Shown one piece after another: positions 12,410-19,330 of a DNA stretch of 64,000 nucleotides. Source of the DNA: a virus. The notes beneath the pieces are model-generated. The model was not told where the DNA came from and did no database searches. It saw only the letters and a list, made by a program, of their open reading frames with translations. The stretch lies in IMG/VR virus record IMGVR_UViG_3300025410_000010, positions 31,385 through 95,384 of that record; one strand, given 5' to 3'. A program made the position numbers and the translations under genes. Each line of letters begins with the position of its first letter. Position 1 is the first letter of the stretch.

Positions 12410-12631
12410 ATGGCTAACATGTCTTACTGCCGCTTTCAGAACACTATGATGGACTTCCGTGATTGCTTAGACATCGTAGGGGAAGCCGTAGACGATGGCA
12501 AGACTATGGAGCAGTTCCTCGCAGAACTTAGCAAAGAAGAACAATATGCTTTCCAGCGTATGTTGACATACTGTCAGGACTTTATATATAACGTCGAAGC
12601 CCTCGAGGATACGGTTGACGAAGAGGCATAA
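12410..12631 (+). CDS. Hypothetical acidic protein, 73 aa
   Basis: AAAGGAGAGTC precedes the ATG. The product opens with ANMSYCRFQNTMMDFRDCLD, a pattern I recall from small phage proteins, and is otherwise acidic and helical. It ends with TVDEEA, whose Val-Asp codons form the next -35 box. Confidence 0.65.
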   Translation: MANMSYCRFQNTMMDFRDCLDIVGEAVDDGKTMEQFLAELSKEEQYAFQRMLTYCQDFIYNVEALEDTVDEEA

Positions 12632-12642
12632 GGTGCTATTAT
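12615..12642 (+). promoter_or_regulatory. Early promoter
   Basis: TTGACG (12615-12620) in the end of the gene before, 16 bases ending GGTGC, TATTAT (12637-12642). Confidence 0.9.
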
Positions 12643-12667
12643 AAACTCATAAACAGAGGAGCACACT

Positions 12668-12811
12668 ATGGGCAAGGAAACGACCGATCATATGGGACAG
12701 GTCTGCGAGAAGTGCGGCAAGGGTCACTATGAGGAAACATCTATACACGACGATTGGGACGGTGTGCTTCATTGCTCAGAGTGCGGGCACGAAGTGAAAC
12801 GACATAGTTGA
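12668..12811 (+). CDS. Zinc-ribbon peptide, 47 aa
   Basis: AGAGGAGCACACT precedes the ATG. Two CxxC knuckles (VCEKCGKGH and HCSECGHEV), 20 residues apart, form a zinc ribbon; flanking histidines may help. Such a small free-standing ribbon could bind nucleic acid or a host RNA polymerase. Its stop is inside the next -35 box. Confidence 0.7.
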   Translation: MGKETTDHMGQVCEKCGKGHYEETSIHDDWDGVLHCSECGHEVKRHS

Positions 12812-12835
12812 CAGCACCCGCAGAGGTGCTATTAT
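12808..12835 (+). promoter_or_regulatory. Early promoter
   Basis: TTGACA (12808-12813) overlapping the previous stop, 16 bases ending GGTGC, TATTAT (12830-12835). Confidence 0.9.
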
Positions 12836-12860
12836 AAACTCATAAACAGAGGAGCACAAT

Positions 12861-13157
12861 ATGGCAAAGCCAAAGTCCTTCCAAGCCCAAGTTTCGAACA
12901 CACTCGCCGCCCTAGCCGACACTGTTAGTAAACGCAGAGATGGAAGCATTGTCATCCGCAGAGGCTTCTACTATAGACACGGCACAGATGCTGAGACATA
13001 CAAAATTGCTGTATGTAAACGACTCAACGAAGCAGGAATGAACTATCACCTCAAGGACTACGGTGAGAAGTGGACTTCATTCCGAGGTGGTGCTAGCCTA
13101 GCAAGCCAAAGCCACTGGTGGGTTGAGATTTGGCCCGGGGTTGACGTACTCGCTTAA
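12861..13157 (+). CDS. Hypothetical protein, 98 aa
   Basis: AGAGGAGCACAAT precedes the ATG. The N-terminal helix (FQAQVSNTLAALADTVSKR) is followed by a beta-rich half (GSIVIRRGFYYRHGTDAETY, then HWWVEIWPGVDVLA). Conserved Trp and Tyr suggest a binding surface; no family recognised. It ends in VDVLA with the next -35 box. Confidence 0.65.
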   Translation: MAKPKSFQAQVSNTLAALADTVSKRRDGSIVIRRGFYYRHGTDAETYKIAVCKRLNEAGMNYHLKDYGEKWTSFRGGASLASQSHWWVEIWPGVDVLA

Positions 13158-13168
13158 GGTGCTATTAT
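13141..13168 (+). promoter_or_regulatory. Early promoter
   Basis: TTGACG (13141-13146) in the end of the gene before, 16 bases ending GGTGC, TATTAT (13163-13168). Confidence 0.9.
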
Positions 13169-13193
13169 AAACTCATAAACAAAGGAGCATGAT

Positions 13194-13349
13194 ATGTCCC
13201 GCAAGCACTTCAAAGCAATGGCAGAAGTAATCGCTAAGATGGAAGATCGTAAGAGCGCTCTAGATGCTGCTGAAGCATTCGCTATCATTGCTAAACAAGC
13301 AAACCCAAAGTTCAATCGTCAGCGCTTCTACGACGCTTGCGGACTGTGA
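13194..13349 (+). CDS. Small helical protein, 51 aa
   Basis: AAAGGAGCATGAT precedes the ATG. Basic helical product (RKHFKAMAEVIAKMEDRKSA, ALDAAEAFAIIAKQ) ending PKFNRQRFYDACGL. The pattern of a short helical domain ending in a DACGL motif is familiar from phage genomes; its role is not known. Confidence 0.65.
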   Translation: MSRKHFKAMAEVIAKMEDRKSALDAAEAFAIIAKQANPKFNRQRFYDACGL

Positions 13350-13351
13350 GG

Positions 13352-13379
13352 TTGACGAATACGGACTAGGTGCTATTAT
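13352..13379 (+). promoter_or_regulatory. Early promoter
   Basis: TTGACG (13352-13357) two bases after the previous stop, 16 bases ending GGTGC, TATTAT (13374-13379). It is the last promoter of the series. Confidence 0.9.
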
Positions 13380-13406
13380 AAACTCATAGACACTAAGGAG
13401 CATGAT

Positions 13407-13748
13407 ATGAACTATTCCGTTGCTGAACTCCAAGACATCCTCCAAGAAGCTCAAGCCATTGCTCAAGATGCTGCTCACAAATTCTTTATGGAGAAGCTGG
13501 GCGGTGTGGATCAATATGCTTGCGGCTTTGCTTGGGTCGACATCTACGGCATCAAGGGTAATACTAAACTAGGTAAGGCTATGAAGGCTGCGGGCTTCCG
13601 CAAGAGCTATACTGGCTCATATCAAATTTGGAACCCTGCTAAGTTCCCCTGTCAGAATATCGACACACTAGAGGAAGGCGCAAGAGCTGCCGCTGAAGTA
13701 TTCAAACGCTATGGCTTCACTGCCTACGCTGGCTCGAGACTGGACTGA
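13407..13748 (+). CDS. Conserved phage hypothetical protein, 113 aa
   Basis: AAGGAGCATGAT precedes the ATG. After an N-terminal helix come DQYACGFAWVDIYGIKGNTK and AAGFRKSYTGSYQIWNP, then a helix and YGFTAYAGSRLD. I recall proteins of this pattern in many phages, without known function. It is the first gene of a coupled run that ends at 15354. Confidence 0.65.
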   Translation: MNYSVAELQDILQEAQAIAQDAAHKFFMEKLGGVDQYACGFAWVDIYGIKGNTKLGKAMKAAGFRKSYTGSYQIWNPAKFPCQNIDTLEEGARAAAEVFKRYGFTAYAGSRLD

Positions 13749-13759
13749 GGAGAAAGCAA

Positions 13760-13978
13760 ATGAATCTTGCTAATTGGACTCACAAAGAGGTAGAGGCATC
13801 TCTCGAAGCAAATGGCTACGAGAGCGAGATAGTTGAAGCAAAGTTCGCGGGCGTTAATGCAAGCGGACAAGGTATGTTCGATATCACATTCTACAACGAC
13901 GATGCCGAGTATGGTGTTGACACAGGTAGAGTGTTCGTGGGCTTTAACAAAGATGGCATACTGGTAGGAGACTTCTAG
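13760..13978 (+). CDS. Small protein, paralog of the next gene, 72 aa
   Basis: GAGGAGAAAGC precedes the ATG. ANWTHKEVEASLEANGYESE, then AGVNASGQGMFDITF and GRVFVGFNKDGILVGDF, align along the full length with the next protein. A helix plus beta-sheet mini-domain. Its stop overlaps the next GTG start. Confidence 0.7.
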   Translation: MNLANWTHKEVEASLEANGYESEIVEAKFAGVNASGQGMFDITFYNDDAEYGVDTGRVFVGFNKDGILVGDF

Positions 13979-14190
13979 TGGATCTCTCAAAATGGACTCG
14001 ACAAGAAGTACTAGAAGCATTAGCCGAGAATGGCTATGTAGATGAATTCCTACAAGTCGAGTTCCAAGGTGTAAACGAACGCGGTCATGCTATATTTAAA
14101 ATAGCATATGAAGACATAGATAACTCTATCGGATACGGTAGAGTCTATGTGTATATCAATCAAGATGGCAAACTAGTAGGGAGCTACTGA
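13978..14190 (+). CDS. Small protein, tandem paralog, 70 aa
   Basis: It begins with GTG, whose G is the last base of the previous TAG; translation probably passes straight on by reinitiation. SKWTRQEVLEALAENGYVDE, GVNERGHAIFKIAY and GRVYVYINQDGKLVGSY match the gene before. Full-length tandem duplication. Function unknown. Confidence 0.7.
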   Translation: MDLSKWTRQEVLEALAENGYVDEFLQVEFQGVNERGHAIFKIAYEDIDNSIGYGRVYVYINQDGKLVGSY

Positions 14191-14191
14191 T

Positions 14192-14326
14192 ATGACCTGG
14201 TTTAAATTCATACTGGATAATGGCGAGGCAGTTAACTGCATAGCTCGCACATGGACACAGGCTGCTTTAGCATTTGATGCATGGGGTATCGACCCACGAC
14301 ACATTATAGCAATAGAGGAGAGGTAA
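14192..14326 (+). CDS. Small hypothetical protein, 44 aa
   Basis: AGGGAGCTACTGAT precedes the ATG. The sequence TWFKFILDNGEAVNCIARTW, TQAALAFDAWGIDPRHIIAI looks like one beta hairpin plus one helix; no family. Spacing to both neighbours is a few bases, consistent with one operon. Confidence 0.6.
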   Translation: MTWFKFILDNGEAVNCIARTWTQAALAFDAWGIDPRHIIAIEER

Positions 14327-14327
14327 T

Positions 14328-14612
14328 ATGCCTTTCTTTATCTTATCAATAATAGGTGGCGCTGCCTTTACTTATATACTTAGAGAGACTGATACAGTTA
14401 TACCAGCCTTTATAGTGTTTGTGGTATTCACTTGTCTACTCTATATATGGCCCATAGGCGCATTCTACTTTGCTGCTCTCGTTATGGGGCTGCTGGCGCT
14501 GTTACTGGCTATTGCTTACTGGGAATTGGTGGCCGGAATTATACTGTCCTTGATGCTATTCATATTCTTCCTCTTTGGCGCACTACATGCGATAAATGTA
14601 CTTGCCAAATGA
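14328..14612 (+). CDS. Integral membrane protein, 94 aa
   Basis: GAGGAGAGGTAAT precedes the ATG. At least three hydrophobic segments (FFILSIIGGAAFTYIL, PAFIVFVVFTCLLYIWPIG, and a long stretch from about residue 50 to 90). A small multispan protein in a phage early operon may affect host membranes; a holin is possible but there is no lysin beside it. Confidence 0.6.
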   Translation: MPFFILSIIGGAAFTYILRETDTVIPAFIVFVVFTCLLYIWPIGAFYFAALVMGLLALLLAIAYWELVAGIILSLMLFIFFLFGALHAINVLAK

Positions 14613-14716
14613 AATTCTTTCTAGCCATGCTCACAATCATAACTGCTACTACAGTTATCCCAGATCGGGATAATTGGGCTAATCAAGAATGTCACTACGA
14701 GGAAGAATGTGAATGA
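14609..14716 (+). CDS. Small exported peptide, 35 aa
   Basis: The ATG overlaps the previous TGA (ATGA). KFFLAMLTIITATTVI is a signal-peptide-like segment, followed by a short acidic tail with two cysteines (QECHYEEECE) that could form a disulfide outside the cytoplasm. The stop overlaps the next ATG. Small, so moderately sure. Confidence 0.5.
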   Translation: MKFFLAMLTIITATTVIPDRDNWANQECHYEEECE

Positions 14717-15354
14717 GATATCTTATAACAGGTACTAATAGAGGACTAGGTAGAGCACTAACTGATCAATGTAGACTCACAGGACACGAAGTTTGTGCTA
14801 TGACCCGCAGAGAATGGGACGTGAGACAATCATATAGATTTGGCGACGCAGATAGATTCCAACGGCTGATTGTTAATGCTGCTGTAAAAGATGGCGAGAA
14901 TACTCTATACTCAAACCCAGATACTATACTAGATGTAATCAATGTCAATGCTGTGGGCGCACTGAGAACGGTACAGTCAGCAGTCCCACATCTAGAACCC
15001 GAGAGTCGTATTGCTGTTATTAGTTCAGAGATGGGTAGCTCTGTACTAACAGGTGGCGTTACTGTATATGGCCGCTATGGTGAACATCATATCGATCCCA
15101 CATACAGTCTAGGATATAGAATGAGCAAGGCTGCTGTACATAAACTGGTACAATGTTTAGCAGTTGATCTTAAACCCAAACGAATATTTGTCTATGCAAT
15201 CGATCCAGGTTGGGTCAAGACAGATATGGGAGGTCAATTCGCTACACTAGAACCCACAAGGTCAGCAGAAGAAGTTTTGAGAACTTTAGAGAATCTCCCT
15301 GAAGACTTTAGTGGACGGTTCTTCGATTGGAAAGGCAATCCACTCGAGTGGTGA
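14713..15354 (+). CDS. Short-chain dehydrogenase/reductase (SDR), 213 aa
   Basis: The nucleotide-binding motif ITGTNRGLGRAL (TGxxxGxG) is at residues 5-15, the family NAA motif at about 56 (IVNAAVKDG), the catalytic serine region VISSEMGS at about 108, and the catalytic YxxxK in YRMSKAA at about 137. Together with IDPGWVKTDM this is a complete classical SDR, slightly short. These enzymes reduce or oxidise sugars, lipids or cofactors with NAD(P)H; the substrate cannot be told. Translationally coupled (ATGA) to the peptide before. The gene is probably of host origin. It closes the + strand block. Confidence 0.88.
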   Translation: MRYLITGTNRGLGRALTDQCRLTGHEVCAMTRREWDVRQSYRFGDADRFQRLIVNAAVKDGENTLYSNPDTILDVINVNAVGALRTVQSAVPHLEPESRIAVISSEMGSSVLTGGVTVYGRYGEHHIDPTYSLGYRMSKAAVHKLVQCLAVDLKPKRIFVYAIDPGWVKTDMGGQFATLEPTRSAEEVLRTLENLPEDFSGRFFDWKGNPLEW

Positions 15355-15519
15355 CCGGTATGAACAGAGTGGGGTGGCCGGCTTAGTAAGCAAGTCTATT
15401 GTTTACATACAAACAAGCCTAGTGGGTAAAAATCACCACCCGGCCGATAAACTTTCCGTATATTTAAAAAAATGCGCGACCAATTTTTTTCCTGTGTCTA
15501 TAGGTCGGGTCCCCTACAG
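15355..15519. other. Convergent intergenic junction
   Basis: Between the + strand SDR gene and the - strand gene ending at 15520. GTGGCCGG and its complement CCGGCCGAT lie about 60 bases apart, with GTGGGTAAAAATCACCAC between, followed by T-rich ATTTTTTT. It probably serves as a terminator zone for both directions. Confidence 0.45.
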
Positions 15520-15750
15520 TTATAAGTAGTCTACTTCTAGATGTTCCATATAAGCAATAAAGTAATAAGCATCATCTGCGTATTCAAAAGCAATCACGTA
15601 ATTATTATTACTAGCATAAGCAACGTGTGATTCGTCAAAGGGCTGATCTTTAGTTGTCAACCAATCACGTATTTGTTGTGGAATAATAATGTTTTTATTC
15701 ATCTCCACTGTATAGATATAGTGGGAAAAGGGTCTAGTATATGCTTTCAT
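15520..15750 (-). CDS. Small hypothetical protein, 76 aa
   Basis: The ATG at 15750 lies three bases before the end of the SGNH gene upstream, so it is probably coupled to it. The product (KAYTRPFSHYIYTVEMNKNI, then WLTTKDQPFDESHVAYASNN) is a small alpha-beta protein, last gene of the SGNH operon. Function unknown. Confidence 0.6.
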   Translation of the reverse strand: MKAYTRPFSHYIYTVEMNKNIIIPQQIRDWLTTKDQPFDESHVAYASNNNYVIAFEYADDAYYFIAYMEHLEVDYL

Positions 15751-15752
15751 GG

Positions 15753-16547
15753 TCACCCAAAATCTGGTGCAGCAGCAAATTCACGTTCTATAAATTTTGG
15801 GCTCTGTATTGTTTTATGAGTAATAATACCTTCAACAAACTCTGTTTTAAAGTCTAGAGGAATCTTATAAGATATATTATTCACTATTTTGTTAGTTAGT
15901 ATAGCATGATTAGTCCAAGTCAAATGATTGTATTTTCCATCCATACCAATTATATCATGTATACGTTCAAAGTACCATTTTTCATATTCATTACTATGTA
16001 CATTAGTTAAGGGCATATTGGGCCAGTGAAAGTTATTAAATTTATGTCTATAATCTGTATTCAACCATTCGTATTCGTAGTACATAAGTGGTAGCAGTAT
16101 AGTATGTAAGTTTTTTTCTTTAGTTAAGTGATCAAGATTGTATAAGAAGTCTATACAGTAAGTTTCGTATAATTCCTCATGATTTAGATGTATCAAGTAG
16201 TATTTTACAGCCTTCATAAACTCTGCGCTTGTATGTTGTTCTGATATTGATTTTTTATTATTAAGCATAGTATTATTCGGTTTATCTTTAATAAACCATC
16301 TTCTAAACAAATTACTTATACCCACTATCAAAATGTCATTATCTTGTATATTATCGCGTTCTTGTCTAAACATATGATATGTATAATCTGGGCTCGAACC
16401 TGGGCATCCATGATTAACAACTGATTGATTTAGTTGTTCTCCAATTGCTCTAATCCAAGGTTTAATACCTCGTTTCTTTTGTTCTGATTTATAATTTAAA
16501 TTTTTAAAATCGCCGATAAAGCTATCGCCAAACGCCCATATAGTCAT
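15753..16547 (-). CDS. SGNH/GDSL hydrolase-like protein, copy 1, 264 aa
   Basis: The N-terminal TIWAFGDSFIGDF carries the GDS motif whose serine is the nucleophile in SGNH hydrolases. Block II is NHGCPGSSPDYTYHMF, followed by ERDNIQDNDILIVGIS and RRWF. The C-terminal DGKYNHLTWTNHAIL holds the His region. SGNH enzymes remove acyl groups from lipids or glycans; this subfamily is not one I can name. Last of eight tandem paralogs in transcription order. A late-promoter motif AGTAAATA ends five bases before the ATG, which predicts a leaderless mRNA. Confidence 0.75.
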   Translation of the reverse strand: MTIWAFGDSFIGDFKNLNYKSEQKKRGIKPWIRAIGEQLNQSVVNHGCPGSSPDYTYHMFRQERDNIQDNDILIVGISNLFRRWFIKDKPNNTMLNNKKSISEQHTSAEFMKAVKYYLIHLNHEELYETYCIDFLYNLDHLTKEKNLHTILLPLMYYEYEWLNTDYRHKFNNFHWPNMPLTNVHSNEYEKWYFERIHDIIGMDGKYNHLTWTNHAILTNKIVNNISYKIPLDFKTEFVEGIITHKTIQSPKFIEREFAAAPDFG

Positions 16548-16551
16548 GTTA

Positions 16552-17325
16552 TTATTTACTAGATCTATCTACAAAAGTATCCCAAGCAAAACCAAAGAAT
16601 TCATCGGTATAATCTTGTTCATCTTTAAATCCTATATATTTTTCGACAAATCCTTGTGTTAGATCAATATCAGTACCTTGATTGATATGATTTATAATTT
16701 TATCTGCTAATATAATATGATTTGATTTAATCATATGATTAGGTCTTGGGTCTCCACGTTTATCATAAGCAAGACTTTCGTAGTAGTTTTTAAATTCGTC
16801 AGTCATTTCTTTTAAGTATAGATCGTCGTTCAACAGTCCTTTTGCTATATGTACCTTTGGTATTTTATTTTTAAAGTTTTCTAATATTTCTTCAGTATCT
16901 ATACAAACGCATAGCACCATAGTTTTAAGATTCAATTTTTCACTAAGTTCATTAACTGTATAGAGGAAATTAAAGAAGTTAATTCTATGTGGAACATAGT
17001 TAGTATCCAAGAATGCTCTATATCGTTTAATACTTTGAGTTTCGCTATACTCTCTTCCAAGATCGTCAGCAGCAAGATCAGGGTTACATTCAAAGAACCA
17101 TCTTCTTGCTATCACAGTAGTTGTTATAATCAGTATATCGCCATTTTGTATATTATCACGTTCTCTGTGGAATTCGTTGTAAGTATATTCTAAATTAGTT
17201 CCACAAATTCCAAAAGTTTTCAAATCTGTATTATAATGATCAGCAATGATTTCCATATATTGTTTTTGATTTTCAGATTTATCAATAAGCGTAGCAAAGC
17301 TATCGCCAAACACCCAAACGGTCAT
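16552..17325 (-). CDS. SGNH/GDSL hydrolase-like protein, copy 2, 257 aa
   Basis: I take the ATG at 17325 because GGAG precedes it and all paralogs begin MTxWxFGDS. Motifs: VWVFGDSFATL, GICGTNLEYTYNEF, NGDILIITTTVIARRWFF, and DPRPNHMIKSNHIILADKI near the end. All blocks expected of an SGNH fold are present. A late promoter TATAAATA lies at 17369-17376. An in-frame start at 17409 would add 28 residues not found in the paralogs. Confidence 0.75.
   Translation of the reverse strand: MTVWVFGDSFATLIDKSENQKQYMEIIADHYNTDLKTFGICGTNLEYTYNEFHRERDNIQNGDILIITTTVIARRWFFECNPDLAADDLGREYSETQSIKRYRAFLDTNYVPHRINFFNFLYTVNELSEKLNLKTMVLCVCIDTEEILENFKNKIPKVHIAKGLLNDDLYLKEMTDEFKNYYESLAYDKRGDPRPNHMIKSNHIILADKIINHINQGTDIDLTQGFVEKYIGFKDEQDYTDEFFGFAWDTFVDRSSK
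16553..16560 (-). promoter_or_regulatory. T4-type late promoter
   Basis: Minus strand AGTAAATA, five bases before the ATG at 16547. It overlaps the stop codon of the paralog upstream. Confidence 0.55.
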
Positions 17326-17368
17326 TATAAACTCCAAATAATATTGTGTTTTAATTAAATTTGTGTTA

Positions 17369-17376
17369 TATTTATA
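17369..17376 (-). promoter_or_regulatory. T4-type late promoter
   Basis: Minus strand TATAAATA, the exact T4 late consensus, about 40 bases before the ATG at 17325. Confidence 0.7.
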
Positions 17377-17400
17377 AGCACTAATATGAGGAGCAATTTT

Positions 17401-17802
17401 ATGGATCAATTGCGGAATGTATTCAATACCATGTATAGTTGGGATGGTTCATTAGGTCGATTAGAGTATTTCATGTATGGTTTATTATCGTCGTTAGTCA
17501 GTTGTATTTTATTAGCCTTGATCAATCCAGTATTAGATTCAGAAGGCTCTTTCTTTGTAGTATTAAGTATATCTTTACTGTTATTAGCCTTAAGCAACGC
17601 CGCATATACATCAGTAGTGTTAGTAATCAAGCGTCTACGTTCCATGGGGCTTGACACTGTACATATATGGTGGATAAGTGGATTATGGTTAGTAACGAGT
17701 ATACATAGTTATGGGGAGCCCGAGAGTATTGTGACTTATTGTTTAGTTGCGATTGATTTGTTAGTATCTTTGTGGTTACTCTTTACGCCCGCAAAAAAGT
17801 AA
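17401..17802 (+). CDS. DUF805-family membrane protein, 133 aa
   Basis: The ATG at 17401 is preceded by TGAGGAGCAATTTT. MYSWDGSLGRLEYFMYGLLS matches the start of DUF805 proteins (a GRxxRxxY-type motif before the first membrane helix); IKRLRSMGLDTVHIWW matches their conserved RRLxDxG element. Four hydrophobic segments follow. DUF805 proteins are small inner-membrane proteins of bacteria, with unknown function; a phage copy suggests acquisition from a host. It is inserted on the opposite strand between SGNH paralogs. Confidence 0.75.
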   Translation: MDQLRNVFNTMYSWDGSLGRLEYFMYGLLSSLVSCILLALINPVLDSEGSFFVVLSISLLLLALSNAAYTSVVLVIKRLRSMGLDTVHIWWISGLWLVTSIHSYGEPESIVTYCLVAIDLLVSLWLLFTPAKK

Positions 17803-17898
17803 TTAAATGCATATATATTATGCATAGAAATTTTTGTTTAAAAACCGCGCTACCGCTTCGCGGCTGTGCGGGGGCTTGGGTTCCGAGGAGAGAGACTG

Positions 17899-18078
17899 AT
17901 GTGGTTATACCATGAGGATGATGATTGGGTTGAGTGTGAGTTATTGCATGAATTTTTAGAGCACTATCAAATTAAGTATCATGACAGTGATTTTCATCAT
18001 ATAGAAAAAGTAGTATCTAGGGATGATATAAAGGAAGTAGTGGATTGTGGGAAGTATCAATTAACAACCAATGGATAG
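17899..18078 (+). CDS. Small protein, first of an overlapping paralog pair, 59 aa
   Basis: The ATG at 17899 has GAGGAGAGAGACTG upstream. WLYHEDDDWVECELLHEFLE, then HYQIKYHDSDFHHIEKVVSR, matches the next small frame in the order WxECExL...IxYxDxxxxxxxxVV. Probably a small beta-barrel-like domain. Function unknown. A GC-rich hairpin (CCGCG/CGCGG, near 17843-17863) precedes it. Confidence 0.55.
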   Translation: MWLYHEDDDWVECELLHEFLEHYQIKYHDSDFHHIEKVVSRDDIKEVVDCGKYQLTTNG

Positions 18079-18200
18079 AGTGTGAAGTTCTTTCTGATTT
18101 AGGGGAGGATTTTCGTATTGTTTATTTTGATCCTATTCTTAATCTTGATCGTGAGCGCATAGTCAAGAAAACACAAGTCAGACATCGTCAACCAAATTGA
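18045..18200 (+). CDS. Small protein, second of the paralog pair (TTG start), 51 aa
   Basis: This frame overlaps the end of the gene at 17899. I propose the TTG at 18045, which has AAGGAAG about ten bases upstream. WEVSINNQWIECEVLSDLGE and FRIVYFDPILNLDRERIV align with the preceding protein. The paralogy is the main evidence that this short frame is real. Its last 13 bases overlap the convergent SGNH copy 3. Confidence 0.5.
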   Translation: MWEVSINNQWIECEVLSDLGEDFRIVYFDPILNLDRERIVKKTQVRHRQPN

Positions 18201-18952
18201 TGGAAGTTCCAAAGTTCTTCATTTAAGTGTGCATTATATAATTCATTTATACTGTATTCTTTGTTAGTTAAATTGTGTTCATTCAGCACATATTTGACAA
18301 AAGTATCAAACACAATGGGTTCTTGATTTTTTATATTATTCACGATCTTATCTGCCAGTATGATATGATTTGATTTAATCATATGATTGGGTCTAAGATC
18401 ATTTCTAGCATATTTTAATAATCCGTAACTCTGTATAAATTTTAAATCAAATTCCTTATAGCTTACATCAAAAAGATGTCCGTTGCTGAAGTTTATATAT
18501 GGATAATCTGCTTTACCTTGTTTAATTATATTATCTATAACTTCAAAGCAAGGAATTACAATAATATGACAGTTTAATTTTTTTCTTAAGTATTCTAAAT
18601 TTTCCACAAAGTTAATAAGATATGTAGGTATTATCTCGTTATTATTTGCGAGATATAGTGCGTAATATTTGTAAGCATCATTAGTATTTTGATAGATATC
18701 GACAGCATTAGCAGGTTTATCTTTAAAGAACCAACGACGATTAGTATCAGTTAGTGCCACGATTACAACATCGTTATTTTTAATATATTCTCTATTAACA
18801 TTAAATTGATAATATGTATATTCTATAGCTGATCCACCTTGGCCAAAGCAATTCAAATTTTGATTTAATTTTTGTGCAATCAAGAGGGGCCAAACGTTTC
18901 CCCTATTAGGTTGTATATCTACAAAGCTATCACCAAACACCCAAACAGTCAT
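18188..18952 (-). CDS. SGNH/GDSL hydrolase-like protein, copy 3, 254 aa
   Basis: VWVFGDSFVDI at the N-terminus (nucleophile Ser), GQGGSAIEYTYYQF, NNDVVIVALTDTNRRWFFKD, YLINFVENLEYLRKKLN, and DLRPNHMIKSNHIILADKI at about residue 205. Complete set of conserved blocks. The conserved RRWFFKDKP stretch is not part of classical SGNH enzymes and marks this subfamily. A TTTAAATA motif ends four bases before the ATG. Confidence 0.75.
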   Translation of the reverse strand: MTVWVFGDSFVDIQPNRGNVWPLLIAQKLNQNLNCFGQGGSAIEYTYYQFNVNREYIKNNDVVIVALTDTNRRWFFKDKPANAVDIYQNTNDAYKYYALYLANNNEIIPTYLINFVENLEYLRKKLNCHIIVIPCFEVIDNIIKQGKADYPYINFSNGHLFDVSYKEFDLKFIQSYGLLKYARNDLRPNHMIKSNHIILADKIVNNIKNQEPIVFDTFVKYVLNEHNLTNKEYSINELYNAHLNEELWNFHQFG

Positions 18953-18956
18953 GTGT

Positions 18957-18964
18957 TATTTAAA
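18957..18964 (-). promoter_or_regulatory. T4-type late promoter, divergent
   Basis: Minus strand TTTAAATA, four bases before the ATG at 18952. It touches the + strand motif at 18964-18971. Confidence 0.5.
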
Positions 18965-18971
18965 ATAAATA
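18964..18971 (+). promoter_or_regulatory. T4-type late promoter, divergent
   Basis: AATAAATA, four bases before the ATG at 18976. The two motifs share one base, so only 23 bases separate two divergent start codons. Confidence 0.55.
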
Positions 18972-18975
18972 CATT

Positions 18976-19323
18976 ATGGATAAAGTTATTAATGAATTTG
19001 TAAAGTTTGTTGCCAAGAAGTTACGTATGGATAAGATACCAGAAGTACGTATAGACAACGACCCTAATTTTGCCACAAGTAATAAAACTTTTGGGATATA
19101 TTATCCAGATAAAAACTCAACAACTGTTGAAGTGTATGGTCGTAACATAGTTGATATTTTGAGGACCATTGCTCATGAGTTAACCCATCACCGTCAGAAT
19201 GAAGTAGGGTCAACAAAGAGTCATGTTGACCTAGAAATTGAAGCCACGTATGCTGCGGGTATATTAGTCAAGTTATATTGTGCTAATCATCCAGAGTTAT
19301 ACGGCTCTAGTGAAATAGAATAA
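18976..19323 (+). CDS. Zincin-like metallopeptidase-domain protein, 115 aa
   Basis: DILRTIAHELTHHRQNE at about residues 55-71 contains HExxH-like HELTH, the zinc-binding and catalytic motif of zincins, and a downstream glutamate in DLEIEATYAAGILVK could be the third ligand. The N-terminal part (VINEFVKFVAKKLRMDKIPE) and a TFGIYYPDKNSTTVEVYG strand are like small phage-encoded SprT/zincin proteins. Possible roles are processing of virion or host proteins. No ribosome binding site; a late promoter is four bases from the ATG. Confidence 0.7.
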   Translation: MDKVINEFVKFVAKKLRMDKIPEVRIDNDPNFATSNKTFGIYYPDKNSTTVEVYGRNIVDILRTIAHELTHHRQNEVGSTKSHVDLEIEATYAAGILVKLYCANHPELYGSSEIE

Positions 19324-19326
19324 ATA
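19319..19326 (+). promoter_or_regulatory. T4-type late promoter
   Basis: AATAAATA over the TAA stop of the metallopeptidase gene, four bases before the ATG at 19331. Confidence 0.55.
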
Positions 19327-19330
19327 CTAT

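Noticed and set aside
14328-14612. Holin
   Set aside because: Membrane topology would allow it, but there is no endolysin or spanin next to it and it is in an early operon.
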